A stretch of 64,000 nt of DNA from NCBI GenBank assembly GCA_019689635.1, contig JADGHB010000001.1, positions 122,095 through 186,094 on the forward strand, read 5' to 3'. Below, piece after piece: positions 54,737-64,000 of the stretch. The position numbers and the translations under genes are program-made. Source of the stretch: Nevskia sp. (GTDB lineage Bacteria > Pseudomonadota > Gammaproteobacteria > Nevskiales > Nevskiaceae). The notes under the pieces were generated by a model. It had not been told where the DNA came from. It saw only the letters and a program-made list of their open reading frames with translations, and ran no database searches. How positions within the stretch are numbered: the first letter of the stretch is position 1; every line of letters starts with the position of its first letter.

Positions 54737-56569
54737 CTATTCGACCGTGACGGATTTGGCCAGATTGCGCGGCTGGTCCACGTCGGTGCCGCGTAGCACG
54801 GCGACGTGGTAGGCCAGCAGTTGCAGCGGAACGGTATAGACCAGCGGCGCCTGCAGCGGCTCGATGTGCTCGGGCATGGTCATCACCTCCACGCCCTCGC
54901 TCGGCGTGAAGCCGGTGTCGGGATCGGCGAACACGAACAGCCGCCCGCCGCGCGCGCGCACTTCCTGCAAATTGGACTTGAGCTTTTCCAGGAGCCGGTT
55001 GTTGGGCGCCACCGCCACCACCGGCATGTCGGCGTCCACCAGGGCCAGCGGGCCGTGCTTGAGCTCGCCGGCGGGGTAGGCCTCGGCGTGGATGTAGGAG
55101 ATCTCCTTGAGCTTGAGCGCGCCTTCCAATGCCACCGGATAGCTCGGGCCGCGGCCGAGGAACAGGGCGTGATGCTTGTCGGCGAAGCGCGCCGCCCAGT
55201 CGCGGATTTTCGCGTCAAGCTTGAGCGCGTGCTCGACCATGCCGGGCACGTGGCGCAGTTGCCGTGTGTAGAGCGCGATCAGACGGCGGTCGAAGCCGCG
55301 GTGCTGACCGATGGCGATGCCCAGCAGCGCCAGCGCCACGAGCTGGGTGGTGAACGCTTTGGTCGAGGCCACGCCGATCTCGGGTCCGGCGCGCGTCATG
55401 AGCACCAGGTCCGCCTCGCGCACTAGCGAGGATTCCGGCACGTTGCAGATCGCGCAGGTCGCGAGGTAGCCGAGCTGCTTGGCTTCGCGCAGTGCGGCCA
55501 GGGTATCGGCGGTCTCGCCCGACTGCGAGATCGCCACGAACAGCGTGCCCGGCGGCACCACCGGATCGCGGTAGCGGTATTCGCTGGCGACTTCCACCGT
55601 GCACGGCAGGCGCGCGCCCTGCTCCAGGTAGTAGCGCGCGACCAGTCCCGCGTGATAGCTGGTGCCGCAGGCGACGATGTGCACCTGCGCCACCTGCGGC
55701 AGGATCTGCGCCGCGCGCGGACCGAGGATGCCGGGCAGCACGTGGTCGCCGGCCACACGCTCGGCCAGCGTGTCCAGGATGGCGCGCGGCTGTTCGAAAA
55801 TCTCTTTGAGCATGTAATGCGGATACGCGCCGCGCTCGACGGCGTCCGCGCTCAAGTGCGATTCGTGCACCGGCCGGTCCACCGGCTGGCCGTGGGCGTC
55901 GGTCAGGATGACCCGATCGCGGCGCACGTCGGCGACGTCGCCTTCCTCCAGGAACTGGAAACGGCGCGTCACCGGCAGCAGCGCCTGCACGTCCGAGGCG
56001 ACGTAGTTGCCTTCGCCGCCCAGGCCGATCACCAAGGGGCTGGCGATGCGCGCGACCACGATGCGGTCGGGGTTGTGCGCGTCGAGCACGACGATGGCGT
56101 AGGCGCCCTGGAAGCGCCGCACCGCCGCGCGCACCGCCTCGCTCAGGTCCAGGCCCTGGCGTACGAAGTCGTGCACCAGATGCGCGATGACCTCGGTGTC
56201 GGTCTCGGAGTCGAAGACATAGCCCTTGGCCTGTAGCTGTGCCTTGATCGGCTCGTAGTTCTCGATGATGCCGTTGTGGATCACCGCGATGCGGCCGCCG
56301 GAGACGTGCGGATGGGCGTTGGCCTCGGTCACGCCGCCGTGCGTGGCCCAGCGCGAGTGGGCGATGCCCAGCGTTCCCGCGCATGGCTCGCGCTGCAGTT
56401 TTTCCGCCAGGCGCGCCACCTTGCCGACCGCGCGGCGCAGTTGCAGTCCGTCGCGCCCGACCACCGCGATCCCGGTGGAGTCGTAGCCGCGGTACTCCAG
56501 CCGACGCAGACCGTCGATCAACAGCGCGCTGACTTCGTGCCCGGCGATGGCGCCGACGATGCCGCACAT
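54737..56569 (-). CDS. glmS: Glutamine--fructose-6-phosphate aminotransferase (isomerizing)
   Basis: A 610-residue GlmS that makes glucosamine-6-phosphate from fructose-6-phosphate and glutamine, the first step to UDP-GlcNAc for peptidoglycan and lipopolysaccharide. The N-terminal glutaminase begins MCGIVGAI with catalytic Cys2 and has HSRWATHG. Two SIS domains follow ([17 protein letters not shown] and [19 protein letters not shown]), with [12 protein letters not shown] and a normal C terminus [11 protein letters not shown]. It lies 75 bases downstream of glmU, an arrangement common with the atp operon in Gammaproteobacteria. Confidence 0.98.
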   Translation of the reverse strand: MCGIVGAIAGHEVSALLIDGLRRLEYRGYDSTGIAVVGRDGLQLRRAVGKVARLAEKLQREPCAGTLGIAHSRWATHGGVTEANAHPHVSGGRIAVIHNGIIENYEPIKAQLQAKGYVFDSETDTEVIAHLVHDFVRQGLDLSEAVRAAVRRFQGAYAIVVLDAHNPDRIVVARIASPLVIGLGGEGNYVASDVQALLPVTRRFQFLEEGDVADVRRDRVILTDAHGQPVDRPVHESHLSADAVERGAYPHYMLKEIFEQPRAILDTLAERVAGDHVLPGILGPRAAQILPQVAQVHIVACGTSYHAGLVARYYLEQGARLPCTVEVASEYRYRDPVVPPGTLFVAISQSGETADTLAALREAKQLGYLATCAICNVPESSLVREADLVLMTRAGPEIGVASTKAFTTQLVALALLGIAIGQHRGFDRRLIALYTRQLRHVPGMVEHALKLDAKIRDWAARFADKHHALFLGRGPSYPVALEGALKLKEISYIHAEAYPAGELKHGPLALVDADMPVVAVAPNNRLLEKLKSNLQEVRARGGRLFVFADPDTGFTPSEGVEVMTMPEHIEPLQAPLVYTVPLQLLAYHVAVLRGTDVDQPRNLAKSVTVE

Positions 56570-56644
56570 GGGGAGTGTCCGAAAAAGAGCAAGATGGGCG
56601 GGAACCGGTGCATTTTAACGTGGCCGTGTCCGGCCGCGGTCGGT

Positions 56645-58018
56645 TCAGCCTTGCTTGCGCGGCCGCTTCCAGTGCGGATAGGTTTTCTGCTCGCGCGCGC
56701 GGCACAGGGTGAGGCCGCCCGGCGGCACGTCCTTGGTGATGGTGGAACCGGCGCCGATGGTCGCGCCGCGGCCCACGCGCACCGGCGCGACGAGCTGGGT
56801 GTCGGAGCCGATGAAGGCCTCGTCCTCGATCACGGTCAGGTGCTTGTTGGCCCCGTCGTAGTTGCAGAAGATCGTCCCGGCGCCGAGGTTGACGCCGGCG
56901 CCGACCTCGCCGTCGCCCAGGTACGCGAGATGATTGGCCTTGCTGCCGCGGCCGAGCCTGACTTTCTTGACCTCGACGAAATTGCCGACGTGCACCTCGT
57001 CGGCGAGCGTGGCTGCGGGGCGCAGGCGCGCGAAAGGCCCGATGCGGCAGTCGCGTCCGGCGACGGCGCTCTCCAGCACGCTGCAGGCCTCGACCCGCGT
57101 GCCGGCGCCGAGCTTGACCTCGCGCAGCACGCAATGCGGGCCGATGTACACGTCGTCGCCCAGCTCGATCGCGCCCTCCAGCACGCAGCCGACGTCGATG
57201 AACACGTCGCGGCCGAAGGACAGCGTGCCGCGCAGATCGAAGCGCGCCGGATCGGCGAGACTCAAACCCTCGCGCATCAGCGCTTCCGCCTGCGCGATCT
57301 GGAAGCGCCGCTCCAGGCGCGCGAGCTGGGCGCGGTCGTTGACGCCCTCCACTTCCTCCGGGGTCGCCGTCACGGTCTTGATCGCCACGCCGTCGGCCGC
57401 CGCCAGCGCCACCACGTCGGTCAGGTAGTACTCGCCCTGCGCGTTGCGGTTGCCGACGTGCTTGATCCAGCGCTTGAGCCGCCGCGCCGGCGCGGCGAGC
57501 AGGCCGGTATTGACTTCGCGGATCGCGCGCTCACTGGGGCTGGCGTCCTTGTCTTCGACGATCCCGGTCACGCCGCCGTCGGCGCCGCGCAGAATGCGGC
57601 CGTAGCCGGCGGGCGTCGAGAGTTCGGTGGTGACCAGGGCCAGGCCCTCGCGGGCGGCGCTCGCCAGGGCGCGCAGGGTTTCCGGCCGGATCAGCGGCAC
57701 GTCGCCGTACAGCACCAGCGCCAGCGCGCTGTCCGGGACTTGCGGCAGCGCCTGCGCCACGGCGTGCGCGGTGCCGAGCGGCGGCTGCTGCACGGCGATG
57801 TCCACGCCGTCCTGTCCGGATTGGTTTTCGAGCCAGGCGCGCACCGCCTCCGCGCCGACGCCCAGCACCACATGGGATTTCCTGATGCCCGCCGCGCGCG
57901 TGGCGGCCAGCACGCGCCCGAGCATGGGCACGCCGCCCACGGCGTGCAGCACTTTGGGCCGCGCGGACTTCATGCGCTTGCCCTCGCCCGCGGCGAGGAT
58001 GATGGCGTGGACGTTCAT
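56645..58018 (-). CDS. glmU: Bifunctional GlcNAc-1-P uridyltransferase / GlcN-1-P acetyltransferase
   Basis: A 457-residue GlmU carrying out the last two steps of UDP-GlcNAc synthesis. The N-terminal pyrophosphorylase domain (about 1-229) has ILAAGEGKRMKSARPKVLH and LYGDVPLI. The C-terminal left-handed beta-helix acetyltransferase domain (from about 250) shows hexapeptide repeats such as VGNFVEVKKVRLGRGSKANHLAYLGDGEVG, with the catalytic His in NHLAYLGD. It follows atpC by 56 bases, and glmS is next, so cell-wall precursor synthesis and ATP synthase genes are linked. Confidence 0.98.
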   Translation of the reverse strand: MNVHAIILAAGEGKRMKSARPKVLHAVGGVPMLGRVLAATRAAGIRKSHVVLGVGAEAVRAWLENQSGQDGVDIAVQQPPLGTAHAVAQALPQVPDSALALVLYGDVPLIRPETLRALASAAREGLALVTTELSTPAGYGRILRGADGGVTGIVEDKDASPSERAIREVNTGLLAAPARRLKRWIKHVGNRNAQGEYYLTDVVALAAADGVAIKTVTATPEEVEGVNDRAQLARLERRFQIAQAEALMREGLSLADPARFDLRGTLSFGRDVFIDVGCVLEGAIELGDDVYIGPHCVLREVKLGAGTRVEACSVLESAVAGRDCRIGPFARLRPAATLADEVHVGNFVEVKKVRLGRGSKANHLAYLGDGEVGAGVNLGAGTIFCNYDGANKHLTVIEDEAFIGSDTQLVAPVRVGRGATIGAGSTITKDVPPGGLTLCRAREQKTYPHWKRPRKQG

Positions 58019-58074
58019 GCGGCCCCGGCGGTAGCGACGGTTTTATCTTACGGCGCCGGCGGGCAGCGCGTCCC

Positions 58075-58494
58075 TCAGCGCGTCGCTTTTTTGATTTTCT
58101 CGAGGAAATGCGCCAGCGCCGCCGCCTGTGCCAGCTCGGCCTGGGCGCGGGCGAGGTCGAGATCGCTCTTGGCCTTGCTCATCGCCTCCTGGGCGCGCTG
58201 CCGGGCCTGCTCGGCGGCGGCCTCGTCCACGTCCTTGGCGCGGATCGCGGTGTCGGCGAGCACGGTGACGAGGTGCGGCTGCACTTCGAGGATGCCGCCG
58301 CCGACGAAGAAGGACAGTTCCGTGCCGTCCTCCTGCTTGACGCGCAGCGCGCCCGGCTTGAGCCGGGTCAGCAGCGGCGCGTGCCGCGGAGCGATGCCGA
58401 CCTCGCCTTCTTCGGCCGGCGCGAACACCATCGCCGCCTCGCCGTGGTGGAGGTCGCCTTCGGCGGAAACGATGTCAACGTGGATCGTGGCCAT
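58075..58494 (-). CDS. atpC: ATP synthase epsilon subunit
   Basis: A 139-residue F1 epsilon subunit. The N-terminal beta sandwich has [29 protein letters not shown] and [17 protein letters not shown]; the C-terminal helical hairpin is Ala-rich. It connects the rotor to the c ring and inhibits ATP hydrolysis. It is 18 bases downstream of atpD and is the last of the atp genes before glmU. Confidence 0.97.
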   Translation of the reverse strand: MATIHVDIVSAEGDLHHGEAAMVFAPAEEGEVGIAPRHAPLLTRLKPGALRVKQEDGTELSFFVGGGILEVQPHLVTVLADTAIRAKDVDEAAAEQARQRAQEAMSKAKSDLDLARAQAELAQAAALAHFLEKIKKATR

Positions 58495-58512
58495 GGGGTT
58501 CGCAGCGCGCCT

Positions 58513-59973
<1,461 letters not shown>

Positions 59974-60855
59974 TTATACCGCCGCGGCGCCGCCGACGAT
60001 CTCGGCCAGCTCCTTGGTGATACCGGCCTGGCGCGCCTTGTTGTAGGCGAGCTGGAGCTGGTTGATGATCTTGCCGGCGTTGTCGGAGGCCGACTTCATC
60101 GCCACCATGCGCGCGCTCTGTTCGCAGGCCACGTTCTCGACCACCGCCTGATAGACCTGCGATTCGAGATAGCGCGTGAGCACGGTATCCAGCAGGGACA
60201 CCGCGTCCGGTTCGTAGATGTAATCCCACGGATAGCCGTGTCCGGACTCCGCGGTCGATTCCTCGCCGTGGGTCGTCACCGCCAGCGGCAACAGCTGGCG
60301 CAGCTGTGGCCGCTGGGTCATGGTGTTCACGAATTGGTTGCCGGCCAGGTACACGCGATCCACGCGACCCTCGCGATAGGCGTCGGTGACGGCCTTGAGC
60401 GTGCCCAGCAGCTGATCGAGGTGCGGGCGGTCGCCGAGCCCGGCGGCATGGGCGATGACCTGGCCACCGACGCGGCGGAAGAAAGCGATGCCCTTGTTGC
60501 CGTACACCGCGAACTCCGTTTCCACGCCCTTGGCGCGCCATTCGCGCACCGCGCGCACGACGGCGCGGAACAGGTTCATGTTGAGTCCGCCGCACAGGCC
60601 GCGGTCGGTGGCAACGATCACGTAGGCGACGCGCCGGACTTCGCGCTCGACCATGAACGGGTGTTTGTACTCGGGCGTGGCCTGCGCCAGATGGCCCACC
60701 GTGCGCCAGATCTTCTCGGCATACGGCCGCGCCTGGAGCATGCGCTCGGTGGCCTTGCGCATCTTGGACATCGCCACTTTTTCCATGGCGCGCGTGATCT
60801 TCTGCGTGTTTTTCACGCTCTTGATCTTGGTGCGGATCTCTTTGGCGCTGGCCAT
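59974..60855 (-). CDS. atpG: ATP synthase gamma subunit
   Basis: A 293-residue central-stalk subunit. N-terminal helix [32 protein letters not shown], the conserved [14 protein letters not shown], and C-terminal helix [36 protein letters not shown] are all standard. Length is normal. It lies between atpA and atpD in the usual F1 order. Confidence 0.99.
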   Translation of the reverse strand: MASAKEIRTKIKSVKNTQKITRAMEKVAMSKMRKATERMLQARPYAEKIWRTVGHLAQATPEYKHPFMVEREVRRVAYVIVATDRGLCGGLNMNLFRAVVRAVREWRAKGVETEFAVYGNKGIAFFRRVGGQVIAHAAGLGDRPHLDQLLGTLKAVTDAYREGRVDRVYLAGNQFVNTMTQRPQLRQLLPLAVTTHGEESTAESGHGYPWDYIYEPDAVSLLDTVLTRYLESQVYQAVVENVACEQSARMVAMKSASDNAGKIINQLQLAYNKARQAGITKELAEIVGGAAAV

Positions 60856-60894
60856 CGTCGCTCAGGTGGGCGGGAACGGAAGTTCCAATGGGGT

Positions 60895-62451
<1,557 letters not shown>

Positions 62452-62500
62452 GATGTCTTTCCGCTCGTCTTGCGGAGCGCCCGGCGCCCCGCGGCTTTCG

Positions 62501-63043
62501 TTAACTGACCAGGTCCCGGCGCAGCCGCGCCAGCTCGCCGGCCACAGAACCGTCGATGACCAGATCGCCCGCGCGCACCACGGCGCCGGCGATCAGCGCC
62601 GGCTCGATGCGCCAGTGCGCCTGCACTTGCCGCTGCAGCCGGCGCGCGACCGCCGCGACCAGCGCCTGACGCTGCGCTTCCGGGACTTCAGCAGCGGTGG
62701 CGATCTCCACCTCCACCCGCGCTTCCGCCTCGGCGCGCAGCCGTTCGTATTCGCGCACGATCGCCGGCAGCAGCGGCAAACGCCGGTTCTCGGCCAAAAG
62801 CCGCAGCAGGTTTTCGCCCAGGCGGTCGATCTTGCCGGCGAGCGCGGCGCACAGCAGCGCGGCGAGCTGCGCGCGCGGCAGCCGCGGATCGTCGATCAGC
62901 GCGGCCACTTGGGGCTGCGCCACGACCTCGGAGAGCAGCTTGAGCGTGGCACTCCAACGCGCCGGCGCCTCGGCCCCGGCGCCGCGCGCCAGCTCGAACA
63001 CCGCCTTGGCGTAAGGCCGCGCGAGGGTGGCGAGGTCGGCCAT
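62501..63043 (-). CDS. atpH: ATP synthase delta subunit
   Basis: A 180-residue peripheral-stalk subunit that joins F1 to the b subunits. N-terminal helical domain ([20 protein letters not shown]) and the C-terminal signature [33 protein letters not shown] are typical. It is 6 bases downstream of atpF. Confidence 0.97.
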   Translation of the reverse strand: MADLATLARPYAKAVFELARGAGAEAPARWSATLKLLSEVVAQPQVAALIDDPRLPRAQLAALLCAALAGKIDRLGENLLRLLAENRRLPLLPAIVREYERLRAEAEARVEVEIATAAEVPEAQRQALVAAVARRLQRQVQAHWRIEPALIAGAVVRAGDLVIDGSVAGELARLRRDLVS

Positions 63044-63049
63044 CGGCGA

Positions 63050-63520
63050 TCAGACCTGCGCCGCCAGCTCGCCGATCACGTCGGCGTGGGCCTTGGCGTC
63101 GATCTCGCGCTTCAAGATCTTGGCGGCGCCGGCCACGGCCAGCTCGCCGACCTGGCGGCGCAGCGCCTCGCGCGCCTGCGCGATCTGGCGTTCCACCTCG
63201 GCCTGGCCGGCGGCGACGATGCGCGCCTTCTCGGCTTCCGCCGCCTCGCGCGCCTGCTCGACGATCTGGCTGGCCTGCTTGCCGGCGGCGCCGATGATCT
63301 CCTGCGCCCGGGCGCGCGCGGCTTTGAGCTCCTGCTCGCTTTTGAGCGCGGCGTCCTGCAGCGCCTTGGCACCGCGTTCCGCCGCGGCCAGCCCGTCGGC
63401 GATGCGCGCCTTGCGATCCTCCATGATCTTGAGCAGCACGGGCCACACGTACTTCATCGTCAACCAGACGAAGATCGCAAAAGCGATCGCCTGGAAGATC
63501 AGGGTGGCATTGATGTTCAT
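63050..63520 (-). CDS. atpF: ATP synthase b subunit
   Basis: A 156-residue Fo b subunit with one N-terminal membrane helix ([24 protein letters not shown]) and a long charged coiled coil ([25 protein letters not shown]) forming the stator. Length is the usual 156 residues. It lies between atpE (29 base gap) and atpH. Confidence 0.98.
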   Translation of the reverse strand: MNINATLIFQAIAFAIFVWLTMKYVWPVLLKIMEDRKARIADGLAAAERGAKALQDAALKSEQELKAARARAQEIIGAAGKQASQIVEQAREAAEAEKARIVAAGQAEVERQIAQAREALRRQVGELAVAGAAKILKREIDAKAHADVIGELAAQV

Positions 63521-63549
63521 CGCTTACGCTCCGCGCGCCGCCGCCGCAG

Positions 63550-64000
<451 letters not shown>

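Overview
The window is about 64 kb of GC-rich, gene-dense bacterial chromosome. It holds no insertion sequences, phage genes, CRISPR arrays or rRNA genes, and no gene-free stretch exceeds 300 bp. The right end is the ATP synthase operon running right to left (atpB-E-F-H-A-G-D-C) and followed by glmU and glmS. The block asmA-like / mutY / yggX / tRNA-Phe lies at 42.8-47.0 kb. Both arrangements are typical of Gammaproteobacteria, some with close parallels in Betaproteobacteria. The wax ester synthase-type acyltransferase, DUF1302 outer-membrane protein and large acyl-CoA toolkit suggest a lipid-, terpenoid- or steroid-degrading lineage such as the Nevskiales/Solimonadaceae. That placement is an inference, not a demonstration.

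Layout. 1-4.3 kb: a 2OG-Fe(II) dioxygenase whose start codon is cut by the window edge, a SnoaL-like protein, and a sensor histidine kinase coupled (ATGA overlap) to a regulator made of two receiver domains. A structured, probably transcribed element sits upstream of the kinase. 4.3-6.2 kb: a small operon (ArsR regulator, AHSA1/SRPBCC protein, DUF899 thioredoxin-like protein, small membrane protein), with a perfect operator embedded in its promoter. 6.3-9.4 kb: a DUF1214 / sulfotransferase-like / SDR operon. 9.4-12.5 kb: a flavin reductase with a MarR-type C-terminal domain and a DUF1302 outer-membrane protein. 12.7-18.4 kb: a WS/DGAT acyltransferase, a beta-lactamase-fold serine hydrolase, a propionyl-CoA synthetase and an alpha/beta hydrolase.

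18.5-29.1 kb is a divergent acyl-CoA catabolic locus. The leftward arm encodes an enoyl-CoA hydratase, an AtuA-family (DUF1446) protein, a TetR regulator and a three-gene biotin-dependent acyl-CoA carboxylase. The rightward arm encodes a SnoaL-like protein, a crotonase that appears circularly permuted, an isovaleryl-CoA-dehydrogenase-like enzyme and an SDR resembling peroxisomal enoyl-/dienoyl-CoA reductases. A palindrome in the shared promoter region is the likely TetR operator. The set resembles the atu/liu logic (acyl-CoA dehydrogenase, carboxylase, hydratase) for branched or isoprenoid acyl chains, but the substrate is unknown.

29.1-40.6 kb: a HAD phosphatase, a PAP2 membrane phosphatase, then TetR - outer-membrane factor - membrane fusion protein - RND pump - second MMPL-type RND protein, with a cluster of palindromic repeats inside the operon. 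40.6-47 kb: a DUF445 protein, a putative outer-membrane barrel, tRNA-Phe, yggX, mutY, an SRPBCC protein and an AsmA-like protein. 47.1-50.6 kb: a 1169-residue secreted multidomain protein with a GGSTS tandem repeat and a C-terminal sorting-type tail, ending at a clear intrinsic terminator. 50.8-54.7 kb: rimO, an FAD-linked oxidase, a small periplasmic protein and an NnrU-family membrane protein. 54.7-64 kb: glmS, glmU and the ATP synthase genes.
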